Assembly: GCF_028288185.1 (NCBI RefSeq)
Contig: NZ_JAQBOF010000026.1
Location: forward strand, 1 to 37,326
Reading direction: 5' to 3'
Length of the DNA: 37,326 nt
Origin: Mucilaginibacter sp.
GTDB taxonomy: Bacteria > Bacteroidota > Bacteroidia > Sphingobacteriales > Sphingobacteriaceae
The notes under the pieces were generated by a model that saw only the letters and a list, made by a program, of their open reading frames with translations, did not search any database and was not told the DNA's origin. The position numbers and the translations under genes are program-made. Below are positions 23,337 through 31,350 of this stretch, one piece after another (the first letter of the stretch is position 1; the number at the start of each line of letters is the position of its first letter).

Positions 23337-23373
23337 TATATAAGTATTTGATTTTAAATTAAATACTTATATA
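23337..23373. repeat. AT-rich perfect hairpin after the CrtA-like pair
   Basis: TATATAAGTATTT (23337-23349) and AAATACTTATATA (23361-23373) form a perfect 13-bp stem with an 11-base loop. There is no GC-rich core or T tail, so it is not a standard terminator. The following 200 bases to the next gene hold nothing else recognised. Confidence 0.6.
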
Positions 23374-23580
23374 TAAATTAGTAAACAGAATTTTATTTGG
23401 CGATAGAAAACGGCCATATATAAGGCAATTATATAGTATAGCCATCCAAAAATCAACCCCCGACATCGTTTGCGTAAAAAAACAGATGGGTTGGCTTTTT
23501 AGTGAGTGATAAATTGTAAAATTGTGACTGACAACCAATGTCCCCAAAAAACAACCTATATTGTAATACCAATTAATTTT

Positions 23581-24831
23581 ATGAAAAAAATCATTCAGGC
23601 CAAATCAACCCGTTATACATCTTTACTATCGGTAGCGCTTATAGCAACGCTATTTGCACTACCCTCTTTTACAAAGAATGACGACCCGGGAATCATCACC
23701 ATAAATTCTGTAAAAGTTACCGGTGGTATTCAAGCCCCTACTTCGCTGGCTTTCCCAACCCCTAACAAGGCTTGGGTTACCGAGCAAACCGGCAAGGTTC
23801 GTCTGATAAAAGATGGCCAGCTAACCGATGTTGTTGTGCTTGATCTGAAACCGAAGATGTTAAGGGTTAACTCGGGTTACGAAGAAAGAGGTTTATTAAA
23901 CATTACCCTGCATCCTAAATTTGCCACAAACGGCAAGTTCTACGTTTTTTATAGCAGACGTACTTCTACCATGAATCCTGACAACAAACGCAGGTTTGAC
24001 CATACAGATGTTGTAGCGGAATATAAAATGCTGCCTAATTCGGATATAGCTGATACTACCAGCGCCCGCATTATATTAACCCAGGATAAACCTGATGGTA
24101 ACCACAATGGCAGCGGTATAGTATTTGGCGCCGATGGTTATTTATATGTATCATTTGGCGATGGCGGCGGTCAGCATGACCAGCATGGCCCAATTGGTAA
24201 CGGCCAGCGTATGGATACCTGGTTGGGTAAACTCTTGCGTATAAACGTAAATGTTGATTCTACCTATTCTGTTCCTAAAGACAATCCTTTTGTTGGCAAA
24301 GCAGGTGTTAAGCCCGAGATATGGAGCTATGGTTTCCGTAACCCTTACCGGATATCATTAGACAAAGCATCAAAACAAATATTTATAGGCGAAGTTGGCC
24401 AGGATACGTGGGAAGAAGTTGATATAGCACAAAAAGGCGCTAACTATGGCTGGCGTTTGGTTGAGGGCAATCATTGCCATAACCCGGCAACAGGTTGTGA
24501 TTTTACAGGTCTTACCCCGCCTATTACCGAATATCACCATAGCGAAGGCGTATCTGTTATCGGTGGCTATGTTTATAACGGAAAAGATGTACCAAGCCTG
24601 AAAGGCAAGTATATTTTTGGCGATTGGACAGGCCCTATCTGGTACCTGCAAAAAGCAGGTGATAAATGGCTAAGAGGTAAAGTAAATATGACAAACTTCC
24701 CTGCCAGTGGCAAGATCACAGGTTGGGGCGAAGATCAGGCTGGTGAGCAATATTACCTTATCAACTCGGAAGCTAGCCCCGGCCCTGCCGGAAGCACTAC
24801 AGGAAGTATTTATAAGATCATTAAAAATTAA
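23581..24831 (+). CDS. PQQ-dependent sugar dehydrogenase family protein, paralog 1
   Basis: This 416-residue exported protein is a six-bladed beta-propeller of the soluble glucose/sorbosone dehydrogenase family. It has an N-terminal hydrophobic leader (RYTSLLSVALIATLFALPSF). The catalytic-base histidine is His175 in KPDGNHNGSGIVFG, followed by DGYLYVSFGD. Later come KDNPFVG, IWSYGFRNPYRISLD with the PQQ-contacting Arg, and GEVGQDTWEEVD, NYGWRLVEGNH and GDWTGPIWYL. It may oxidise a sugar or another secondary alcohol in the periplasm using PQQ and calcium. The second gene follows after 2 bases. The actual substrate is not shown by sequence. I start at the ATG at 23581, which gives a leader of normal length. 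Confidence 0.88.
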   Translation: MKKIIQAKSTRYTSLLSVALIATLFALPSFTKNDDPGIITINSVKVTGGIQAPTSLAFPTPNKAWVTEQTGKVRLIKDGQLTDVVVLDLKPKMLRVNSGYEERGLLNITLHPKFATNGKFYVFYSRRTSTMNPDNKRRFDHTDVVAEYKMLPNSDIADTTSARIILTQDKPDGNHNGSGIVFGADGYLYVSFGDGGGQHDQHGPIGNGQRMDTWLGKLLRINVNVDSTYSVPKDNPFVGKAGVKPEIWSYGFRNPYRISLDKASKQIFIGEVGQDTWEEVDIAQKGANYGWRLVEGNHCHNPATGCDFTGLTPPITEYHHSEGVSVIGGYVYNGKDVPSLKGKYIFGDWTGPIWYLQKAGDKWLRGKVNMTNFPASGKITGWGEDQAGEQYYLINSEASPGPAGSTTGSIYKIIKN

Positions 24832-24833
24832 CA

Positions 24834-26057
24834 ATGAGAAAGCGCCTTAGTAATCCGTTTAATATTATTTTTTTAGGAGGAGTTTGCTTATTGCTGCTCC
24901 CTTCTTACATTTTTTACCGCTCTACAATCAATAGCGAGGCCACTGCGCCAACTTTAACGTTAAAAGTACAACAAGTAGCTTCAGGCCTGCAAGCTCCGTT
25001 AGACATGAGCTTTTTAAGTAATGGCGATATTTTAGTAGCTGAGCAAGCGGGCAAGATCCGTTTGATAAAAGATGGAAAGCTAATTGATGCGCCTTTACTG
25101 GATATTAGCAGTAAACTCATAAAGACCATGCCGGTTGATGTACGCGGGTTATTGGGTTTTGCGATGCATCCAAAATTTAATAGTAATAGAAAAATCTATG
25201 TGTTTTATTGCGCACCATCAACTGCTGATAAATCAGACCATAAAAATGTGGTAGCCGAATACACGTTATCTCCAAACTCAACCCAGGTTGACCCAAACAG
25301 TGGCCGTATTTTATTTACCACCGATCAGCCAGGCCAAGGAGATAATGGTGGCTGTTTAAAATTTGGGCCCGATGGATATTTATATATATCTGTTGGAGAT
25401 GGCGGTGGCGGCGGTGATAAGCACGGGCCAATTGGAAATGGTCAGAATAAAAACACCTTACTTTCTAAGATCTTACGCATCAACATAAACAGCGATTCTA
25501 CCTATACCGTACCAAAGGATAATCCATTTGTTGGCAATGCCGGTGTAAGGCCCGAAATATGGGCGTATGGCTTGCGTAACGCCTGGCGTTTCTCTTTTGA
25601 TAAAGCTACAAAGCAACTATTTACCTGCGATGTTGGCGAAGGCGCATGGGAAGAAATGGATATCATTGAAAAAGGCGGCAATTATGGCTGGCGGATGATA
25701 GAAGGCAACCACTGCTTTAATCCAAAAGTTGATTGTGAATTTACCGGCACCATAAAACCATTGGCCGAATACGACCATAAAAGCGGCGTATGTGTTATTG
25801 GCGGTTATGTTTATAACGGCAAACAATTACCTGCGCAAAAAGGCAAATACTTTTTTGCGGATTGGACAGGCCCGATATATTACATCGAAAAAACCGGTAC
25901 CGAATGGCAACGTGGTAAAGTAACTCTGCAAAACTATCCTGCGGATTTAAAGATAACAAGCTGGGGCGAAGACGCTGCCGGTGAGATCTATGTAATAACC
26001 AATGGCGGTACGCTGCTGGCTGATGTTAAGGGTGCTATTTATAAGGTGGTGAAGTAG
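24834..26057 (+). CDS. PQQ-dependent sugar dehydrogenase-like protein, paralog 2 with catalytic His replaced
   Basis: This 407-residue paralog of the preceding gene starts 2 bases after its stop. An N-terminal hydrophobic segment (residues 12-28) anchors or exports it. The blocks match in order: GLQAPLDMSFLSNGDILVAE, RGLLGFAMHPKFNSN, DGYLYISVGDGGGGGDKHGP, KDNPFVGNAG, IWAYGLRNAWRFSFD and NYGWRMIEGNHC. At the site of the catalytic histidine it reads GQGDNGGCLKFG, so His175 of paralog 1 is Asp170 here. The Arg of RNAWR is kept. It is therefore possibly inactive or differently active; it may be a binding partner of paralog 1. This is a tandem duplicate with functional divergence. Confidence 0.87.
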   Translation: MRKRLSNPFNIIFLGGVCLLLLPSYIFYRSTINSEATAPTLTLKVQQVASGLQAPLDMSFLSNGDILVAEQAGKIRLIKDGKLIDAPLLDISSKLIKTMPVDVRGLLGFAMHPKFNSNRKIYVFYCAPSTADKSDHKNVVAEYTLSPNSTQVDPNSGRILFTTDQPGQGDNGGCLKFGPDGYLYISVGDGGGGGDKHGPIGNGQNKNTLLSKILRININSDSTYTVPKDNPFVGNAGVRPEIWAYGLRNAWRFSFDKATKQLFTCDVGEGAWEEMDIIEKGGNYGWRMIEGNHCFNPKVDCEFTGTIKPLAEYDHKSGVCVIGGYVYNGKQLPAQKGKYFFADWTGPIYYIEKTGTEWQRGKVTLQNYPADLKITSWGEDAAGEIYVITNGGTLLADVKGAIYKVVK

Positions 26058-26092
26058 GTGTTTACCGTCGTCTGTGTCCCCCCGTTTTCCAT

Positions 26093-26154
26093 TGTCTGTG
26101 TCCCCACAGACAACTATATCAAGATATATCAAGCTGTCTGTGAGGACACAGACA
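26093..26154. repeat. REP-like paired-hairpin repeat, well preserved copy
   Basis: Two perfect 8-bp hairpins, TGTCTGTG-TCCC-CACAGACA (26093-26112) and TGTCTGTG-AGGA-CACAGACA (26135-26154), flank a 22-base AT-rich middle. Each arm is nearly the inverted complement of the other, so the whole is also an inverted repeat. A partial extra arm (gtctgtgtcccc) precedes it at 26070-26082. A decayed copy lies at 224-289. This is the BIME/REP type of bacterial intergenic repeat. Confidence 0.85.
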
Positions 26155-26280
26155 GCGGAAATGGTTAAACTGTCTATTTTGATAGTTATTTGCATAATAA
26201 ATGGAATAACTTGGTAATAGTTTGGTAATTATTTGATGATATATAAATAGCCTATAGTAAAAACAGACCACTTGTTTTGT

Positions 26281-26468
26281 ATGTTCCACCTAATCGGGTC
26301 AAAAAATCAATAATTACTATAACTTACTTATTTACAATAGTTTAAATATACTTACTTAAATAAATACTGGTGTACCAAAGTGTTCCGCCCAATTTTATAA
26401 TTTATTGATATATAATTAATTACAAAAATAGGTGTTCCAGGTGTACCACCTTTATCGTGGTACACCTG
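26281..26468. repeat. Word-repeat element B: GTGTWCCA octamers plus terminal perfect hairpin
   Basis: Octamers of the form GTGTWCC(A/G) lie at 26370, 26380, 26432 and 26441, with ATGTTCCA at 26281 and an inverted TGGTACAC at 26458. The last forms a perfect 12-bp stem (26438-26449 / 26457-26468) with a 7-base loop. ATTTACAATA is at 26330-26339. Spacing copies element A (2651-2858), but the octamer differs. Its right end overlaps the last five codons and stop of the sirtuin gene. Confidence 0.85.
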
Positions 26469-27147
26469 TCAATAATTGCCCCACTAATGCCGGTACACCC
26501 ACACTCGCCTTCTCCTCTATTTTAATAAGGTTCTTTACCCTGCTTATATCCGGTATGTTTGGGTCGATGATATATTTGGGTACATCATAATGAACATAGT
26601 TAACCAAACCTGCTGCGGGGTATACCGCCAGCGATGAGCCCACTAAGATAAATAGATCTGCCGCTTGGCACTCCCTCGCTGCCGGGATAATCATCGGTAC
26701 ATCCTCGCCAAACCAAACCACATGCGCCCGTAGCTGCGAGCCTAACTCGCACATCGCTCCCATTTTAAGCTCCCAGCCATCAATGGGATAAGTCAATGCG
26801 GAGTTCAGGCTCGATTGTGAGCGGGTAATAACGCCATGCAAGTGCATTACATTGGTAGAGCCTGCACGTTCATGCAAATCATCAATATTTTGGGTGATGA
26901 TGGTTACATCGTATTGTTGCTCCAGTTGAGCCAGCGCATAATGCGCCGCGTTAGGTTTAGCCGCTAATGCATCGCGCCGGCGCATATTGTAAAAATCCTG
27001 CACCAATTGCGGGTTTTGCTGCCATGCTTCGGGTGTAGCAACCTTTTGCACATCATAACCCTCCCAAAGTCCATCACTATCTCTAAAGGTCTTTAAACCG
27101 CTTTCAGCGCTTATTCCGGCACCGGTTAGTACAACTATCTTTTTCAT
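26452..27147 (-). CDS. cobB: Sir2 family NAD-dependent protein deacylase
   Basis: Sirtuins remove acyl groups from lysines using NAD. The 231-residue protein has the NAD motif LTGAGISAESGLKTFR at residues 7-22, the TQNIDDLHERAG motif near 85-96, and the catalytic HLHG at 102-105 (His104). FILVGSSLAVYPAAGLVN is the second NAD segment. The zinc-ribbon region after HLHG (residues 106-140) contains only one Cys in place of the four of classic sirtuins, so it likely folds without zinc, as in Bacteroidota CobB proteins. I start at the ATG at 27147; an upstream in-frame ATG at 27186 would put codons into a terminator stem. The last five residues and stop come from repeat element B, which lies against its 3' end. 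Confidence 0.92.
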   Translation of the reverse strand: MKKIVVLTGAGISAESGLKTFRDSDGLWEGYDVQKVATPEAWQQNPQLVQDFYNMRRRDALAAKPNAAHYALAQLEQQYDVTIITQNIDDLHERAGSTNVMHLHGVITRSQSSLNSALTYPIDGWELKMGAMCELGSQLRAHVVWFGEDVPMIIPAARECQAADLFILVGSSLAVYPAAGLVNYVHYDVPKYIIDPNIPDISRVKNLIKIEEKASVGVPALVGQLLTGVPR

Positions 27148-27162
27148 AAATAATAATCCACA

Positions 27163-27199
27163 AAAAAAGCGGCCGGTATAATACACCGACCGCTTTTTT
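27163..27199 (-). terminator. Terminator between the cobalamin unit and the sirtuin gene
   Basis: AAAAAAGCGGCCGGT / ACCGACCGCTTTTTT pair with one C-A mismatch and a 7-base loop, and A/T tracts on both sides make it work in both directions. It ends the minus-strand cobalamin-uptake unit 19 bases after the DUF6580 gene's stop, and separates it from sir2. Confidence 0.85.
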
Positions 27200-27217
27200 A
27201 ATTATAACTTTTTTAGT

Positions 27218-27796
27218 TTAAAGGGCTAATTCGCGGTTGGTGCGTAATGCGGTGTATTTGCTCTTGGCCAGCTCGAAACCACCAAACAACACCAAACCAA
27301 AAGCAGCATCACCCAAAAGCATATTTCTTTCAAATGGTATAGCGGCAACCAAAGCCTCCCAATAACCTAACAATGAATAAGGATAAAGTGATGCAGCTCC
27401 GTTTATCCACGGCAGATCCATAATTAACCAATGGATTGTTACAGGTGCCAGTAATATTACTATACTATTAACGATAGTCAGTTTTTTAACTTGTGAACCT
27501 ATAAGTACAATTATTGAGAAGCATACGCAATTCCAAAAGGTATCACTGCTCCACAATGACCAGTGCGATGTATAGGAATGATTAATAATAACATCACTTA
27601 CAAAAAACGTTAATAATACTATAAAATATGCTTTCCATTTCTCATTAAAGTAAACACCACCAAAAATGGCTATTGCCCCCACAGGTGTAAAATTACTCCA
27701 TACCTGGTATTTAAAGGTTAATAAGCGTACGGCTGTAAGGACTATTATCATTAAAGCCAGTATAATATTGCGGGTGTTTATTTTTTGTAATGACAT
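27218..27796 (-). CDS. Integral membrane protein (DUF6580-like), last gene of the cobalamin unit
   Basis: This 192-residue protein has about five or six predicted membrane segments: IILALMIIVLTAVRLLT, the short loop FTPVGAIAIFGGVYF with a conserved-looking F-x-P-x-x-A-x-A pattern, AYFIVLLTFFVSDVII, CVCFSIIVLIGSQV, TIVNSIVILLAPVTIHWLI and the later LLGDAAFGLVLFGGFELA. Size and topology are like the S-components of ECF-type vitamin transporters, and it resembles DUF6580 membrane proteins as I recall them. It follows the BtuG-like gene by 41 bases and is under the same cobalamin riboswitch, which makes a vitamin B12 role plausible. There is no ECF ATPase in the window, so transport function is an inference. 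Confidence 0.7.
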   Translation of the reverse strand: MSLQKINTRNIILALMIIVLTAVRLLTFKYQVWSNFTPVGAIAIFGGVYFNEKWKAYFIVLLTFFVSDVIINHSYTSHWSLWSSDTFWNCVCFSIIVLIGSQVKKLTIVNSIVILLAPVTIHWLIMDLPWINGAASLYPYSLLGYWEALVAAIPFERNMLLGDAAFGLVLFGGFELAKSKYTALRTNRELAL

Positions 27797-27837
27797 AGTT
27801 GTAAAATTACATATTAATCCTAAAATTACTAAACTAT

Positions 27838-28896
27838 TTATTTATTCACTAAAGCGATCTTACCAGGGCTAATACCGGTAACTATTGAATATTCTTTTTT
27901 ACCTGCCTTATCAAAAGCAGTTACCGTTCCATTTGATGAATAATCTTTTGCATCGGCAACAAATATTTCGCCGGTCAATACATCGCCTGATATGGCGTAC
28001 GGTGTTGTAATAACCGTACCATCCATAATAAAATTAGCCGATGAAGCTGTTTGGGTCTTAGCATTATAAACTGCTATTTTATTATCAGCTGTTGGATAGT
28101 AAACAAAATCGCCTTGCGAATAAATTGGCACGTTGTATCCTAAAGATACGGTAGGGTTTGTTTTTACTACGTCTGTTTTGTCGTCAATTATAGTCATACC
28201 GGCTAATACTTTATTGTAGTCGCCTAATGATAAAACATAAACGTTATCATAAGCATCAACAGTAACAGCTATAGGATTAGCAATAACGGTCACTTTTTTA
28301 GTTTCGGTAAGTGTAGTCAGGTCAATAACAGATACAGTCTTGGCGAAATTTGGATAATCTAAACCACCCGAATTGGCAACGTATAGTTTACCATTAGCAA
28401 CAGCCATTTGCTCGGGGCTGCTACCCACTGTAATTGTTTTGGTAATAGCCATAGTAGCAGTATCAATTACAGAAACGGTACCACTGTATGAGGTTACAAA
28501 CGCGTTTGTTTTATAAAAAACTACGCTTCGTGGCTGGTTTAGCGTGATGGTTTTTAACACCTTAGCAGTTTTAGCATTATTAATGTAAACCAGGTTTGAG
28601 TTGTTTACAACAATGTACATTTTAGCGCCATAGATACCCAGGTCGTTACCTGTATCGCCAAGCTTATTAGTGTTGGCTGCTACAAAAATATCGGCTGTTA
28701 ATGCTTTTGTTGTATAGTCATAATAGGTTAAAGTACTGTTGTTTTTGCCAATACCGCCCTGGTTAAGCACATAAACACCGGCGCGCTGCGCGGTTGGTGT
28801 TTCAGGAGTTGGGGCTGTTTTATCTTTATGGCATGATGCCAATATCGTTACAAATGCTAACGCGATAAAAAGATTGTGAAGTTTAATTTTTTTCAT
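27838..28896 (-). CDS. Surface lipoprotein beta-propeller, BtuG-like (YncE/DUF5074 type)
   Basis: This 352-residue exported lipoprotein has a lipobox ending LASC with Cys22. The mature part consists of repeating propeller blades: AGVYVLNQGGIGKNNSTLTYYD, IYGAKMYIVVNNSNLVYIN, GTVSVIDTATMAITKTITVG, PEQMAVANGKLYVANSGG, KTVSVIDLTTLTETKKVTV and NVYVLSLGDYN. These Y-V/V-x-N and VSVIDLxT repeats are typical of YncE/DUF5074 propellers. In Bacteroides, BtuG is a lipoprotein propeller that binds cobalamin on the cell surface together with BtuB. The same pairing, behind a cobalamin riboswitch, supports a BtuG-like role here. It follows the receptor by 11 bases. Binding specificity is inferred from context. 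Confidence 0.82.
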   Translation of the reverse strand: MKKIKLHNLFIALAFVTILASCHKDKTAPTPETPTAQRAGVYVLNQGGIGKNNSTLTYYDYTTKALTADIFVAANTNKLGDTGNDLGIYGAKMYIVVNNSNLVYINNAKTAKVLKTITLNQPRSVVFYKTNAFVTSYSGTVSVIDTATMAITKTITVGSSPEQMAVANGKLYVANSGGLDYPNFAKTVSVIDLTTLTETKKVTVIANPIAVTVDAYDNVYVLSLGDYNKVLAGMTIIDDKTDVVKTNPTVSLGYNVPIYSQGDFVYYPTADNKIAVYNAKTQTASSANFIMDGTVITTPYAISGDVLTGEIFVADAKDYSSNGTVTAFDKAGKKEYSIVTGISPGKIALVNK

Positions 28897-28907
28897 GAGT
28901 TATTGTT

Positions 28908-30938
28908 TTATATAGTTATTTGAAATGAAATTCTGAATGACCTACCCGGCATAGGATAACTTTGTACTACCACATAGTTTGTATTAAAAATGTTGTTAAC
29001 CTCTGCAGATAAAGTGATAGGGAAATGATTAACCGCACCTTTGTACACTACTGACGCATCGCTTATGGCGTAGCCCGGCATGTAATCGTTATTTGTATAG
29101 TTATCATTAATATTATCGTTCTCGTAATATCGTGATGATAATAATACCTGGTTATAATACAAACCAAATGCGCCCCTGCTAACGCCCGCGTTTATGGCTA
29201 CAGTGTGTTTTGGGGTATAAGGTAGCTGGTTAAGATATATAGATGCTGTAGGGTCTGTTACGTTTTGTACTTGTTGATAGGTATAGTTTGCCGCTAAGGT
29301 CACTGTAAAGAGTTTTAGCTTTACCTGTGTTTTTAAACCCGCATCAAGCCCCAGTACTTCAACCTTGCCTATGTTACGGGCATAGCCGTTATAAAGGCTT
29401 GGGATATATAGGATTTTATCGGTTACGTTATTATAATAAGCATCGGTAGTAAAGCTCAGATAGTCCAATAACCCCGATAAGCTTTTCAGGTAACTAACAC
29501 CAAGGTCATATTGCCTGGTAAACTCCGGCCTCAGAATGGGGTTTATACTAAAGCCGTAATACTGATCGCTAAACGTAGGTGCACGGAATATGTATTTATA
29601 AAATCCGCTCAATTGCAAATTTTTATCAGTAAAAGGTTTTATAGTGGCTATTAAAGTTGGTGCGTAGATGTTCCTATCGGGCGTGGTGGTGCCAGTCTTT
29701 ACGGTTTCGTGCAAATAGGTATTGAGCAAACTGCCTTGTAAGTTCAGATCGCCCAATATTAAATTGCTCACCAAAGCATTAAGGATTGTTAACCGTGTTG
29801 GGTACCGAAAATTAGGCAAATCGGCATTCATGTTATTTACAGCGATGTCTGTTGCATACGATATTTGCCAGTTTGGTTTGATATAGTAAGCCAAAGCCGC
29901 CGACTGATAATATTCGCGCTGGCTAAAATGCTGATCAAGCACCCCTGCCGTATTCGGGAATTGCGGATCAAGATACCGCAACTGGTTTTGCGAAAACTTT
30001 GAATTTACCAATAACTGTAACCCGCTATTCCATTTATGCTCATACCCACTCTGTAAAAACAGATCGCGGTTATACAGTTTTTGCCCTATTGGCGGCGGCG
30101 TGTAAAGAATTACTGCATTAGGTAGCCCCCTATCAGAGTTGTAATAGTTAACCCGTAGATTAAACTTGTTGTTGCTATCGGTAAAATACAAAGTACCATC
30201 AACCTGCTGGATAGCTACCTCTGATCCTACCCTTTTCTGTTGTGTATTGGTTGCGCCGTCAAAAAGTAAATATTTGTAGCCACCATCGGCGTTTACCGTA
30301 TAACTATTTATTATAAATGCCCATTTATTACTAAGCCGTTGCTGCCATTGTAAATACGGGTTTACTAAACCAAAGCTGCCTGTTTTAATTCCGGCGGTTA
30401 TCAGATAAGATTTTTCTGCGGATAAGTTGGGTTTTATGGTTTCGATTGATAAAACGCTGGCTGCTGCAAAGGCCCGCGCAGTCTGCAAAATATTGGGTGG
30501 CTGCGCATTATATAAAGTGATTTTCTGTATACCGTTCACGTTAAGTTTACCCAGATCAACCTGCCCGTTCTCGGCATCATTGATCTGCACACCGTCATAC
30601 AAAATCGAGGTATGATTAGCGCCAAGCCCTCTAACCGACACCGTTTTTAAACCACCAATACCGCCGTAATCTTTAATAATAACACCAGAGAAATCACGGA
30701 TCGCATCGGCCACATTAAAAGCGTTATAATGAATAAAATCATTTGCCGAAATTGATTGTGATGGCACAATAACTTGTACCTGAGGGATAGTTGATGTGTT
30801 TATTTTAACTTCCTTTAGTTTTTTAGTAGTATCGCTTTGCGCAAAAAGATGAGTAGTGGCACTTAAACAGATCAATACCATAAAACATCCGGCCCAAAGC
30901 CCTTGATATTTAAAAGTGTATGATACTGTTTTTTTCAT
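28908..30938 (-). CDS. btuB: TonB-dependent outer-membrane receptor, BtuB-like (cobalamin)
   Basis: This 676-residue outer-membrane transporter imports a ligand using TonB energy. It has a signal peptide (residues 1-33, ending LFA-Q), a TonB-box-like stretch at KKLKEVKINTS, the plug domain with FNVADAIRDFSGVIIKDYGG and VSVRGLGANHTSILYDGVQI, and a long beta-barrel ending in an aromatic C-terminal strand (GRSFRISFQITI). Its length is on the short side for SusC-type receptors and fits BtuB-type barrels; there is no N-terminal carboxypeptidase-like domain. The gene lies about 120 bases downstream of a cobalamin riboswitch, which makes cobalamin or corrinoid the probable ligand. The BtuG-like lipoprotein follows. 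Confidence 0.88.
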   Translation of the reverse strand: MKKTVSYTFKYQGLWAGCFMVLICLSATTHLFAQSDTTKKLKEVKINTSTIPQVQVIVPSQSISANDFIHYNAFNVADAIRDFSGVIIKDYGGIGGLKTVSVRGLGANHTSILYDGVQINDAENGQVDLGKLNVNGIQKITLYNAQPPNILQTARAFAAASVLSIETIKPNLSAEKSYLITAGIKTGSFGLVNPYLQWQQRLSNKWAFIINSYTVNADGGYKYLLFDGATNTQQKRVGSEVAIQQVDGTLYFTDSNNKFNLRVNYYNSDRGLPNAVILYTPPPIGQKLYNRDLFLQSGYEHKWNSGLQLLVNSKFSQNQLRYLDPQFPNTAGVLDQHFSQREYYQSAALAYYIKPNWQISYATDIAVNNMNADLPNFRYPTRLTILNALVSNLILGDLNLQGSLLNTYLHETVKTGTTTPDRNIYAPTLIATIKPFTDKNLQLSGFYKYIFRAPTFSDQYYGFSINPILRPEFTRQYDLGVSYLKSLSGLLDYLSFTTDAYYNNVTDKILYIPSLYNGYARNIGKVEVLGLDAGLKTQVKLKLFTVTLAANYTYQQVQNVTDPTASIYLNQLPYTPKHTVAINAGVSRGAFGLYYNQVLLSSRYYENDNINDNYTNNDYMPGYAISDASVVYKGAVNHFPITLSAEVNNIFNTNYVVVQSYPMPGRSFRISFQITI

Positions 30939-31056
30939 GCCTGATGTAAGTGAAGCTTACAGGAATGATAACAATGGAATGAAAACACGCCGGTTTTACA
31001 GGAGAGCATCTCACATCCAAGCTTCAATCCCCGAAAGCTGTGAATAATATAAATAC

Positions 31057-31195
31057 TCTGGCAGGTCTTCTGACTTACTCCCCTTTTGTCCCGTCTTCCC
31101 ATCCGCCTGAGCGAATAGTGACTATTGAATAGACTATGGTTATGGAGCTTACAGCTGCGGGACAGTTACAGAATTACACTGTATTCCCTTTTAAT
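31057..31195 (-). promoter_or_regulatory. Cobalamin riboswitch upstream of the BtuB-like gene
   Basis: The reverse strand shows the conserved core of the AdoCbl/B12-box family: GGGAATACAGTG, then CTGTCCCGCAGCTGTAAGCT, then GGCGGATGGGAAGACGG, and finally GAGTAAGTCAGAAGACCTGCC, the classic B12 box. The order and spacing fit a class I-type cobalamin aptamer. About 95 bases follow to the start codon, containing a small hairpin (GTAAG-CTTCA-CTTAC, 30946-30960) just before the ATG that could serve in the expression platform by hiding the ribosome site. High cobalamin should repress the unit. Confidence 0.93.
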
Positions 31196-31235
31196 TCTTT
31201 AATAATTGTTATTGTTAAAGAAACCTAAAGCATTA

Positions 31236-31267
31236 CAAAAATAGCATAACAATTGATAACTGCAAAA
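31236..31267 (-). promoter_or_regulatory. Promoter of the cobalamin-uptake unit
   Basis: On the minus strand TTTTG (31267-31263), 19 bases, then TATTTTTG (31243-31236) is a full TTTG-N19-TAnnTTTG match. The start of transcription should fall near 31229, about 35 bases before the riboswitch and 290 bases before the receptor ATG. Confidence 0.85.
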
Positions 31268-31350
31268 CCAATAACCCTATTTAATTTCATTAAAACAAAA
31301 CCCTAAAGCACTATAACTGTTCATTAATATATCTATTTATTAAAAATATT

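Noticed and set aside
23337..23373. Rho-independent terminator for the CrtA-like pair
   Set aside because: The stem is wholly A/T with one G/C pair cluster and no T tail, so it is listed only as a hairpin repeat.
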